From positions 1 to 49,087 of the forward strand of contig NZ_CANLXP010000025.1 in NCBI RefSeq assembly GCF_947495145.1: a stretch of DNA of 49,087 nt, read 5' to 3'. Positions 42,754-49,087 of the stretch are shown in pieces. A program made the position numbers and the translations under genes. This DNA comes from an uncultured Arthrobacter sp. Lineage in GTDB: Bacteria; Actinomycetota; Actinomycetes; Actinomycetales; Micrococcaceae. The notes below the pieces were generated by a model, which saw nothing but the letters and a program-made list of their open reading frames with translations, made no database searches and had not been told where the DNA came from. Numbering within the stretch: the stretch's first letter is position 1; each line of letters opens with the position of its first letter.

Positions 42754-43407
42754 TTACCGGTTGCGTGCCGAGCGGCGAGCCCCTCGAAGGCTCACTCTAC
42801 TGACCCAGATGATTAGGGCGCCGAACGCTGCGAACGCAACGGCGATGACTACGACGTACACAGTTACTGACCCGTAGCCGGTGGTGGGGCTAAGGAATGG
42901 GTATGGCACCCAGCCGTCGGTTGCACCACGTACAAGTACGACCGCGCACCATGTCAGCGGGTAAATGAGAATCAGGCCGATCGTTGAGAACGGCAAGCGG
43001 CGCCTATCTCTGCTCAGGAGCCAGTCGAGGAGTGCGTAAATTGGAAACGCTACGTGCAGGACCCAGTTCGCCCACGCCAGATCGACCCCACCGGCAAGAC
43101 CTGCCAGCAGCGAGTTGTATACGACACCGACCACGACCATGTACGTCGTTGTCGCAGCCCGAACAGGAACTAGCCATGCCGGTGTTCGTCGTCGACCAAG
43201 CTCAAAGACCGCGGCGACAAAGATCACGAGCGCGGTCATGATGTTGCTCTGCATCGTGAAGAACCCGAAGAAGTTGAACGGGTTGATCGTCGTCCTCGAC
43301 GCGGTATCGAGGAAGGTCGCAACCACTGCTGTACCGACAGTGACTGCAGAGATCAACCGGATTACAGGACGTATCATCGAGCGCACCCAAACGTAACGCG
43401 TGGTCAT
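42754..43407 (-). CDS. Pr6Pr family membrane protein
   Basis: About 217 residues with six hydrophobic helices. The pattern NPFNFFGFFTMQSNIMTALVIF in TM2, WANWVLHVAFPIYALLDWLL and LILIYPLTWCAVVLVRGATDGWVPYPFL fits the Pr6Pr (FAR-17a/AIG1-like) family of six-TM proteins. Related eukaryotic proteins hydrolyse fatty-acid esters, but the bacterial role is unknown. Start at ATG 43407 or GTG 43416, with no clear ribosome binding site. Confidence 0.87.
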   Translation of the reverse strand: MTTRYVWVRSMIRPVIRLISAVTVGTAVVATFLDTASRTTINPFNFFGFFTMQSNIMTALVIFVAAVFELGRRRTPAWLVPVRAATTTYMVVVGVVYNSLLAGLAGGVDLAWANWVLHVAFPIYALLDWLLSRDRRRLPFSTIGLILIYPLTWCAVVLVRGATDGWVPYPFLSPTTGYGSVTVYVVVIAVAFAAFGALIIWVSRVSLRGARRSARNR

Positions 43408-43482
43408 AAAAGGCACAGGGTTCGCTTGCGCCCGGAGAAGCCCACGCCGAAGGGATCCTTCACCGTGCAGCTCGGGCGTGGT

Positions 43483-44187
43483 CTAATTCGTCCGCCTGTA
43501 GCATGCCTGATCCGGTGAGATGATCGTTGGCTTTTGAGGGTCAGTGTTGTCAACAACGAGCGTCGCCCGCGCAGCCGGGTCACACTCGGCCATGTAAAGC
43601 TTCTGACCGCCGACATACCGGTGCATCGCTGGATGGGAAGGGTCCGCCGGAGACCCATCTCGCAGGGACATGCGGTCAGCTGTGACCTGGAAAGGGACAT
43701 CAAGAAACACGGAATAGTCCCAGCTGGTTCGCACTTCGTCCCGATTTAGGAACATGCCGTCGACGATGACGATGCTCCCAACGGGTGCCAGCTGCTGGGG
43801 CGGTTCCAGCAACTGGTCGGAGTCGAGGTCATGGCCAGCGGGCCGGAACCATCCCGAGCCCCGATTGGACAGCGGTCCGAGCACGAAAGCATGTAGACGC
43901 TGGTAATCGTAGGAGTCGAGCCAGAATCCTTCAGGGGAGGAACGACCGCGCTGGTATCTGATCTCGCGTGGTTGGTGGAAGTTGTCCAAACTAATTCGTA
44001 TGACGGGCTTGCGAACGGAACGCATGTGCTCTGCCAGGGCGTCAGCGAATATCGTCTTCCCAGCCCCGTCGACACCATCGATTCCAAGCATGACGCGTTT
44101 GGAGTCCTTGTGGCGAATATCTATGACCCGCGTGATTTCAGCTAGCACCGTGTCACGGTTGAATTGGTGCCTCGGAATCGTTCCCAT
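43483..44187 (-). CDS. Uridine kinase-like P-loop NTPase
   Basis: About 234 residues. The Walker A loop is GIDGVDGAGKTIFADAL, followed by VIRISLDNFHQPREIRYQRG, which is the substrate-binding region of the uridine kinase / phosphoribulokinase family, and GSIVIVDGMFLNRDEVR as the Walker B strand. The late DPAARATLVVDN matches small uridine kinase-like proteins in actinobacteria. The phosphate acceptor could be a nucleoside or another small alcohol. Start set at the ATG at 44187; GTG at 44214 is possible. Confidence 0.85.
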   Translation of the reverse strand: MGTIPRHQFNRDTVLAEITRVIDIRHKDSKRVMLGIDGVDGAGKTIFADALAEHMRSVRKPVIRISLDNFHQPREIRYQRGRSSPEGFWLDSYDYQRLHAFVLGPLSNRGSGWFRPAGHDLDSDQLLEPPQQLAPVGSIVIVDGMFLNRDEVRTSWDYSVFLDVPFQVTADRMSLRDGSPADPSHPAMHRYVGGQKLYMAECDPAARATLVVDNTDPQKPTIISPDQACYRRTN

Positions 44188-44352
44188 ATCTCGAGCGTAG
44201 CGAGAGGCAACCACACAAAGTTCGCGACTTCGTTTCCCAGTATTCGATTTCTCAGCGTCCGTATGCCGGTAAGCCGGTAAGCCGCTCTAGGGTCGGAGAC
44301 CTCCATCGGATTCCACATACGGACCGCACGCCGAGCCGGTTCACCGAATCGC

Positions 44353-44640
44353 CTACCAGAAGCGTTCGAACATCAATCTGTCGAGGACATGGCGGTACAT
44401 TTCGGGCCAATCTATCTCGGGGTGACTGGATGCCGCCCATGCCGCGAGTGCATTGGTGTAGTTGCTGATCGGCCCACCTGGATCGGGCACACGGCTTGCT
44501 TCAGCTTCCAGCCTATTAATCGCTGCTCGCGCCTGCTTGGAGAGTACCGGTTCCGGGCCTTGCATTGCTGGGGGTGAAATGTACCGCCTCCAGGTTTCGC
44601 TGTAGGCCTTCAATACTGTATTCAGTTCGTGGTCCCTCAT
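44353..44640 (-). CDS. Hypothetical protein, 95 residues
   Basis: Soluble and helical: LNTVLKAYSETWRRYISPP, then SKQARAAINRLEAEASRVPD and WAASSHPEIDWPEMYRHVLDRLMFERFW. The pattern is protein-like, with a balanced composition and an aromatic-rich end, but I recognise no family. The ribosome binding site is weak. Stands alone in a loosely packed region. Confidence 0.55.
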   Translation of the reverse strand: MRDHELNTVLKAYSETWRRYISPPAMQGPEPVLSKQARAAINRLEAEASRVPDPGGPISNYTNALAAWAASSHPEIDWPEMYRHVLDRLMFERFW

Positions 44641-44917
44641 GGCTCAAGTATCGTGAATTTATCTGGCCGACGCCGGCATACCTCCGCGACCACGAAAGAA
44701 GTTTGGTTGGTTCGGCTCCCCTCCGACTCGCATAGCGAAAAGGAACTTTGGGCAGAACTCAACAGTTCCGTCTCTGGCTGTCACCAGATTTGGCTCCCTA
44801 CATAGGGTTCGCCCTAAATGATCCCCCACCGCTCTTTCTCGGGCGGGTCGATAGGGCCTGACAAGAATTGAGGGGCCGACAATCAACGCCAGTTACTGTC
44901 TGAAGTAGCCTGTCCAC
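44641..44917. other. 277-base region without a supported gene
   Basis: A minus-strand frame at 44659-44886 has no ribosome binding site and an unconvincing product. The 13-mer TTTCTCGGGCGGG at 44835-44847 recurs at 49028-49040. I see no clear promoter or terminator. Confidence 0.5.
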
Positions 44918-45088
44918 ATGAGCGAAGAGCCAGGAAGAATGCGCCGGGTGACGGATTTCATTGGTATTACTCAGTCTGCCCAAAGCCAACAACGCCGCCC
45001 AGTCGGATCGAAACCGTGGTGGATTTATGTTGTGTCAGTCGCCCTTCTCGCGTTCGTGATCACTCTCGCCGCTGGCGCTTTGCTGTAG
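44918..45088 (+). CDS. Small single-pass membrane protein, 56 residues
   Basis: An ORF from ATG at 44918 to TAG at 45088. The N-terminal half is polar and charged (MSEEPGRMRRVTDFIGITQ), then a Gln/Arg stretch and, after WW at residues 34-35, one hydrophobic helix to the end (about 36-56). Good codon pattern for a high-GC host; the ribosome binding site is weak. The N-terminus should be inside. Its short length makes it easy to miss. Function unknown. Confidence 0.5.
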   Translation: MSEEPGRMRRVTDFIGITQSAQSQQRRPVGSKPWWIYVVSVALLAFVITLAAGALL

Positions 45089-45135
45089 GCAGTCACGGAA
45101 CAAGGATCCTCCACCGAGCATGTGACTCGGGCTGA

Positions 45136-45546
45136 CTAGCGGACCGGGAAGTCACCCTCGTAGTCATTCCATGTACCTGCCAGTTGATGCATAGCGAAAA
45201 GCTGGTCGTTCACAGAAGCGTCCTTGCCTGCGAAGTCCATGATGAAGTAGTTCACACTAAAGCTGTCGGTAAGGGTCGAGTTGTACTCTGTGGCCGCGGC
45301 ACGCGTTCGAAAACGGTAGTAGTTCGCTTCAGCAGTGCTGTATGCCTCAACGCAGCCAACCTCGGCACCGCATGCTAAGTCAGTGATCTCTGTGACCTCG
45401 GTAGTTACATCTTTCCCTGTGTACTCGGCTTCCATCACGTCCTCGAGCGTGAGGGTGAGTTGAGGGTGCAGAAACAAATAGATTATCCCTGCTACGAAGA
45501 CCAGTGGTACTCCTACCAGGACTGCGATCAGCCATTTCTTCCCCAT
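45136..45546 (-). CDS. Hypothetical membrane-anchored protein
   Basis: A 136-residue protein with one N-terminal TM helix (about 5-27) and an external domain of around 105 residues rich in Thr, Glu, Asp and aromatic residues. Two cysteines (ACGAEVGC) could form a disulfide, which fits an external location. No family recognised. Ribosome binding site weak. Confidence 0.65.
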   Translation of the reverse strand: MGKKWLIAVLVGVPLVFVAGIIYLFLHPQLTLTLEDVMEAEYTGKDVTTEVTEITDLACGAEVGCVEAYSTAEANYYRFRTRAAATEYNSTLTDSFSVNYFIMDFAGKDASVNDQLFAMHQLAGTWNDYEGDFPVR

Positions 45547-45716
45547 GCCGCACCATTATGCAGGAGTCGGTCGAGTCGACGACCGTCCGCAAGCCGGTCC
45601 TTCATTGGGACGCTTTGGCGGAGGTGAAGGGCAGAGAATCCCTGAGGGTCATTCAGCTAGCCGACATGAATCACAAATCGCGGAAGTGAGCTTTCATAGC
45701 AACGATTCACCCTGAG

Positions 45717-45839
45717 CTACGAGCTGGGCAGAGGGTTCACTGGAGCGACGCGCCCATCTGCAAAGGTCAGACTCTCGACAACTAGCCCGTCAGGTAAGCG
45801 AACCCCTTCTAGGGCAAGACTCAACAAGCCATCCCTCAT
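45717..45839 (-). CDS. Possible 40-residue ORF
   Basis: The ATG at 45839 follows GGAAGG by four bases, and the product begins MRDGLLSLALEGVRLPDGL and ends in VAPVNPLPSS. The ribosome binding site favours translation, but the length is small and I know no relative. It sits in a 376-base stretch (45547-45922) that otherwise holds no gene I can support. Confidence 0.25.
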   Translation of the reverse strand: MRDGLLSLALEGVRLPDGLVVESLTFADGRVAPVNPLPSS

Positions 45840-45922
45840 CGCGCCTTCCGATCCCGTGATCCTCTTACTGGTCTGGGCTACCGTATGAAGAAAGGCATGA
45901 TGGAAGCACGCGGGGGTGCAGT

Positions 45923-46498
45923 GTGAAGCTAGGACCTTTTCTGTTGGCAGGTGTTGTCCTCGGTGCGACCTCGTGTGCGGCGGCCGGTTCAGCACGGCCC
46001 AGCCCGCGCCCGGAGACTCCAGGAACATCTGAGGTCCAAAAGGGTCCTTCCCCTGAGGATCCGCACTCGCTGCAACTGGGTGAGGGTTCCCCAGCGAATG
46101 AGCAGGTCTCGCATGCGGCGAGCGAGTTAAGCGGAGCGCTGCAAGACGACGACCGACTCGCCTCTGTAGAAGTCATTGGCGGGAAAAAGATCGTCGTGCA
46201 CTGGGACGGTCCCGTCGATTCTCGGTTGCAGAGCCTCCTGGGGCGCTTTCCTGATGTGGAGATTGCGGTTGAAGCCACCGCCTGTTCACCCGGAGAGGTG
46301 CGAGCGAAAGGTAAGGAGTTGTTTACATCCGATCCAGCAATCAAGGCTTTCGCCCTAACGCCTGATGGGTCGAGCGTTAAGCTACTGCTGGATCCATCGC
46401 TTAAGTCGAAGAGCGACATCGACAGCTTGGAAAGTACCTATGCTGAAACGTTCGGATGCCCCGTCAAAGTGGAATTCGGAACGGTAACGCCCGCCTAA
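45923..46498 (+). CDS. Hypothetical lipoprotein
   Basis: A 191-residue exported protein from a GTG start. The signal peptide ends in the lipobox LGATSC. A Pro/Ser/Glu-rich linker is followed by a globular part of about 120 residues: ASELSGALQDDDRLASVEVIGGKKIVVHWDGPVDSRLQSLLGRF, then strand-rich sequence with two further cysteines (near ATACSP and FGCPV) that could pair. No family recognised. It converges on the next lipoprotein gene. Confidence 0.7.
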   Translation: MKLGPFLLAGVVLGATSCAAAGSARPSPRPETPGTSEVQKGPSPEDPHSLQLGEGSPANEQVSHAASELSGALQDDDRLASVEVIGGKKIVVHWDGPVDSRLQSLLGRFPDVEIAVEATACSPGEVRAKGKELFTSDPAIKAFALTPDGSSVKLLLDPSLKSKSDIDSLESTYAETFGCPVKVEFGTVTPA

Positions 46499-46573
46499 TA
46501 CGGGGAAAACGTCACTCGATTCGAATCCTCAGCGGACATTGGTGGCTTGTTGGTGCGCTCTTTGCGCTGACGC

Positions 46574-47095
46574 TTATTGATTCGTATCGAGGCGGACTGG
46601 GGTGGAACGCGAGGGTCCTCCGCACTCTTCAGATCCACCGATCCTTGTCCATTCCAGGGGCGCTTGAGTAATGGCCAGGATTGTTCCGCTGGCGTCGAGG
46701 GCTTGTGCTGTGACTTCAGCAGGTTGAACCATGCTGGTTTGGACCTCCCATTTCTCCTCGCTGATGCGCGAAGTGATGAATTGGGAGAAGAGCTCAGTAG
46801 GTTGCGATTGTTGGGGTGCAGGCGTTGCAAAGGTATCTGGTGGAGGTGGAGGTGGAGGTGGAAGCGTGGCGGTTGGTTGTTGTGGTGGCTGGACAGGCAC
46901 TCCGTTCGAGCAGCCTTCTTCGTCTGAGCAGAGCTTCACTGCGACCACTGAGCTAGCGCGGGATCCGCTTATTTCGACGGGAACTACCGTTGAGTGAGCT
47001 ATTGCTGGGCATGCCGTGACCGCCGGAGGGGCGGAACATCCGCTTGCGGCAGTAAGCGTTACGAGCGCTGCTGTTATGGCTCCTGATATCCGCAT
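46574..47095 (-). CDS. Hypothetical lipoprotein with polyproline tract
   Basis: A 173-residue protein with signal peptide and lipobox AASGC. Two or three further cysteines lie in the first 70 residues of the mature part (TACPAIAHS, LCSDEEGCS), then a run of eight prolines near residues 78-86 and a C-terminal beta-rich part. The polyproline is encoded by a GGTGGA-type repeat. Long proline runs usually need EF-P for translation. No family recognised. Confidence 0.6.
   Translation of the reverse strand: MRISGAITAALVTLTAASGCSAPPAVTACPAIAHSTVVPVEISGSRASSVVAVKLCSDEEGCSNGVPVQPPQQPTATLPPPPPPPPDTFATPAPQQSQPTELFSQFITSRISEEKWEVQTSMVQPAEVTAQALDASGTILAITQAPLEWTRIGGSEECGGPSRSTPVRLDTNQ
46839..46862. repeat. 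Six-base tandem repeat encoding polyproline
   Basis: Four copies of GGTGGA-like units in a row; in frame on the minus strand they give consecutive prolines. The period keeps the frame, so copy number could vary freely. Confidence 0.7.
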
Positions 47096-47310
47096 GTCAA
47101 CATCGTGTCAGAGACGGTCCGCGCTTGTCCTTCGAATGGATCCCTCTCCGTGCGTCCGCCAATGCACCGAGTGGAATCTTCAACGATGGTGTGCCGTTAA
47201 TATTTCCCGTCCACAGGCGTTCTGGCATCTGGTTTGCTCGGGGAATTCGTGGTCTCATGAGTCCACGGAAGTTTCCCATTTGGGAAGTCTCGGGTGGTGA
47301 AGGAGCTGTC

Positions 47311-47517
47311 ATGGCCGAAACCGGTGACCTCACAATTCCGCTGCCGACCCGACTGAACGTGGCCGCACAACTGGTCGTTATCACGCGATTTCTCGCGGCC
47401 CTATGTTGGCTCGGTGTACTTGCCACGCTGGGAATCATTACCAGCGGAGCCGTCCTTTTATTGGCCATCCCACTCATCATCACCGCAGTGGCCTTTTGGG
47501 CTGCTCGCTACTCCTGA
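47311..47517 (+). CDS. Small membrane protein, 68 residues
   Basis: Starts at the ATG at 47311 with AAGGAG five bases before it. A polar N-terminus of about 18 residues (AETGDLTIPLPTRLN) precedes two hydrophobic helices (about 19-40 and 43-65) joined by a tight turn. A hairpin-type membrane protein of unknown role. Upstream, 47096-47310 contains nothing I can support. Confidence 0.65.
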   Translation: MAETGDLTIPLPTRLNVAAQLVVITRFLAALCWLGVLATLGIITSGAVLLLAIPLIITAVAFWAARYS

Positions 47518-47586
47518 GCCGTTCTACTGAAGAGGTTCAGCGCTGGCTGATCTCAGGCTACCGACAATAGGATTCCTCACCGCGCT

Positions 47587-47967
47587 CTATGTCCGAGGGG
47601 CGGCGTTACTACAACCGAAGCCTTCAATGAGCCGGTTAATCTCATCCAAGCACAACAGCTGGACAGTCTCATTGCCCGGCTCGAGAGTCCACACCTGATA
47701 CGCCACCTCACCTGATACGGACACATCATGGTCCTGGTTGTCGTACCAGACCTCCAGTGCCCTTTCGGGCTCCTCGACCATCGCAATGCGGGAGTGCCAT
47801 CCGGTGACGGCCTCGTGTTTAACCTCCCAGCCTTCATAGGCATGATCTACAGCGATAGTTGATCTATCTCGAGCCACTGCGGCGTCGATTGCCGCATGAA
47901 GGTCGACTAGGAATTTCGGCCTATCGGGCTCGATTAGTACTTGGCTTTTCCGCGGACGCTTGCGCAT
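47587..47967 (-). CDS. Hypothetical soluble protein, 126 residues
   Basis: Basic N-terminus (MRKRPRKSQVLIEPDRPKF), then an alpha/beta-like pattern with two tryptophan-rich strands (EVKHEAVTGWHSRIAMVEE and ALEVWYDNQDHDVSV, YQVWTLEPGNETVQLLCLDEI). No domain recognised and no signal peptide. A GGGAGGGTGG stretch precedes the ATG. By eye, codon use is less GC-biased than in the transporter genes. Confidence 0.6.
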   Translation of the reverse strand: MRKRPRKSQVLIEPDRPKFLVDLHAAIDAAVARDRSTIAVDHAYEGWEVKHEAVTGWHSRIAMVEEPERALEVWYDNQDHDVSVSGEVAYQVWTLEPGNETVQLLCLDEINRLIEGFGCSNAAPRT

Positions 47968-48131
47968 ATTTGGCCACCCTCCCTGCGTGCCTCTTCAGTC
48001 TGCCAGCGATCAAGACGCACGTGTGGATCATTTGAGGCCCATGGATCCTTTCACCGCACGCACATTTCTCTAGCTGATTTAGCTGTGCAGAAGGCTGGGT
48101 CCCGACCGGCACGAACCGGAGTTAGTTAGCT

Positions 48132-48650
48132 CTATTCGGCTTCTTCTTCAGTGTCTTCGAACCGGTATACATGCGGCAACCTTCTTATCTCCCTGATGCC
48201 GAGAAGGATCAACCCAATTAGAAGAGGGATGAGCACTATGGTGAGCAATTCATGCTCTCGAGGTGGTTTTTGCAGTACAAAAATGATGATCGGTAGCCCG
48301 ACTAACATGATGGAAGCACCCACAATTTGAAAGATGAACCAGAGCCTCTGATGTCTGGCATCCGGATGGTTCATGGGGTCCATAGACGCTTGCATCCGCT
48401 CGATCGGCACCGCCGTCGGATCGCTGACTTCCGCTTGGGCTGCCTGTTTCCTACGGCGGCTCTGGAAAATCCACCATGCGACCGTAGATAGGAAGAAAGC
48501 ACACCCCACGACCAGCAAGAAGATATTCCAGCCCGTCCAACCCTGCTCCGCTATAAACAGCAAGGGCGGGGTGGCTACGACCACGCCCAGAATAATGCCA
48601 GCCCAGATCCGGAACGGGGAGCCGGACTGGCGAGGTGAAAGAGGAGACAT
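48132..48650 (-). CDS. Hypothetical membrane protein, 4 TM
   Basis: About 172 residues with two hydrophobic hairpins: helices near 17-37 and 42-62, then a charged loop of about 45 residues, then helices near 107-127 and 137-155. The C-terminus is acidic (EDTEEEAE). Start set at the ATG at 48650; a TTG ten codons upstream is possible. No family recognised. Confidence 0.65.
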   Translation of the reverse strand: MSPLSPRQSGSPFRIWAGIILGVVVATPPLLFIAEQGWTGWNIFLLVVGCAFFLSTVAWWIFQSRRRKQAAQAEVSDPTAVPIERMQASMDPMNHPDARHQRLWFIFQIVGASIMLVGLPIIIFVLQKPPREHELLTIVLIPLLIGLILLGIREIRRLPHVYRFEDTEEEAE

Positions 48651-48779
48651 GTCGTCATTGTTCCTTATCTGATACGCCAAGGTTCAGCGACACCTCTTCC
48701 AACAAACGGGATCTCCTCACCGCACCGCTCTGGGAAACAGGCCTCCCTGCCTGCCTCTGGCCGCGTACGATGCGAGGTG

Positions 48780-48971
48780 ATGAACACCTTCGAACCTGTT
48801 CTTTTCTTCGTTTGCCTGTTTGGCGGCGTCGCGCTAATCATCGGGAGCTCGCTGGTGGCGATCCGACATCCCCGTAGAAAGGGCGAGCGCTTAAGCAAGG
48901 AGAGAAAAGTTTGGATGGTCGTGCCCGTCCTGGGTGCAGCCTTGATCATTGCCGCAGTTCTCAGCCTCTGA
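48780..48971 (+). CDS. Small membrane protein, 63 residues
   Basis: Two hydrophobic helices (about 5-27 and 44-62) flank a very basic loop (RHPRRKGERLSKERK), so the loop should be cytoplasmic and both ends outside. A GTG directly before the ATG could also start it. Divergent from the four-TM protein gene. Unknown role. Confidence 0.55.
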   Translation: MNTFEPVLFFVCLFGGVALIIGSSLVAIRHPRRKGERLSKERKVWMVVPVLGAALIIAAVLSL

Positions 48972-49087
48972 AATGTGCACGGCCTGCTGATAAAAGTGGC
49001 CGACCAACAGGATCCCCTTGCGTGCTGTTTCTCGGGCGGGCCTAACGGTGAGATCTGAAGGATTCCAAGGGACTTCCCTTCCTGGCT
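48972..49087. other. Window end, no gene seen
   Basis: The last 116 bases hold no supported ORF or RNA gene. The 13-mer TTTCTCGGGCGGG shared with 44835-44847 is at 49028-49040. Confidence 0.4.

Noticed and set aside
47921..48112. A 63-codon minus-strand frame with CACGERIHG near the N-terminus
   Set aside because: Only two cysteines, no ribosome binding site, and it overlaps the start of a better-supported gene; possibly a fragment but not supportable.
44835..49040. 13-mer TTTCTCGGGCGGG present at 44835-44847 and 49028-49040 as possible attachment-site repeats
   Set aside because: Too short for confidence, no integrase gene and no tRNA end nearby; chance repetition in GC-rich DNA is likely.
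1..49087. tRNA, rRNA, riboswitch and insertion-sequence candidates
   Set aside because: No cloverleaf with a TTCGA-type T-loop, no conserved riboswitch core, no transposase motif and no terminal inverted repeats were seen on reading; a tRNAscan-SE and Infernal run would settle it.

Overview
The window reads as chromosomal DNA of a high-GC actinobacterium, most likely a member of the Micrococcaceae close to Arthrobacter. This rests on codon use, a glutaminase fused to STAS and cyclic-nucleotide-binding domains, a DUF222/13E12 HNH protein, a GAF-ANTAR regulator, excalibur-domain surface proteins, a class F sortase and many actinobacterial small proteins. This is inference from protein families; no rRNA or tRNA gene is present to confirm it. 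I found no insertion sequence, prophage, CRISPR array or replication origin.

Layout. 0.1-4.5 kb: a small membrane protein, then an OpuC/ProU-type compatible-solute ABC importer on the minus strand (permease, ATPase with CBS tail, permease, binding lipoprotein). 4.7-7.0 kb: a DoxX-like membrane protein and the glutaminase-STAS-cNMP fusion. 7.1-12.2 kb: DUF222-HNH protein, SRPBCC protein, VOC protein, GNAT acetyltransferase and a DHA2-type drug exporter. 12.3-14.8 kb: small proteins, including a 32-codon ORF coupled by ATGA to a 72-codon ORF behind a good sigma70-like promoter, a coiled-coil protein and a membrane protein. 14.8-17.4 kb: HtrA-like lipoprotein protease, phosphoesterase, NAD-dependent epimerase. 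17.6-21.4 kb: a membrane protein with MscS-like TM helices, a glycine-rich small protein with a clear terminator, then a Ser/Thr kinase / lipoprotein / metallo-beta-lactamase-fold gene row. 21.5-24.3 kb: APC permease and cardiolipin-synthase-like PLD enzyme.

24.4-25.0 kb: a ribbon-helix-helix antitoxin-like gene preceded by the decayed remains of its probable toxin partner, with direct repeats in the promoter region. 25.1-32.8 kb: a six-gene minus-strand peptide-uptake operon (binding lipoprotein, two permeases, a gamma-glutamyltransferase with no signal peptide, a fused double ATPase, a GntR/FCD regulator). The parts together suggest import and intracellular cleavage of gamma-glutamyl peptides; operator-like sites lie in its divergent promoter region. 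32.9-36.8 kb: DUF1275 protein, GAF-ANTAR regulator, two small coupled genes, DUF1992 protein and a RelA/SpoT-type alarmone synthetase.

37.0-39.8 kb: an exported DUF1524 (HNH-like) nuclease with an excalibur domain, a divergent small excalibur surface protein with a sorting-signal-like tail, and a class F sortase lipoprotein. 39.8-43.4 kb: F420/NADP-type reductase behind a near-perfect 25-bp dyad, MFS transporter, DUF3072 and Pr6Pr proteins. 43.5-49 kb: a uridine-kinase-like P-loop protein followed by small lipoproteins and membrane proteins that I could not assign; by eye this end is less GC-rich and looks strain-specific.

The best leads for something not yet described are the excalibur/nuclease/sortase group, the decayed toxin beside an intact antitoxin, the coupled small-ORF pair at 12.57-12.96 kb, and the gamma-glutamyl-peptide operon.
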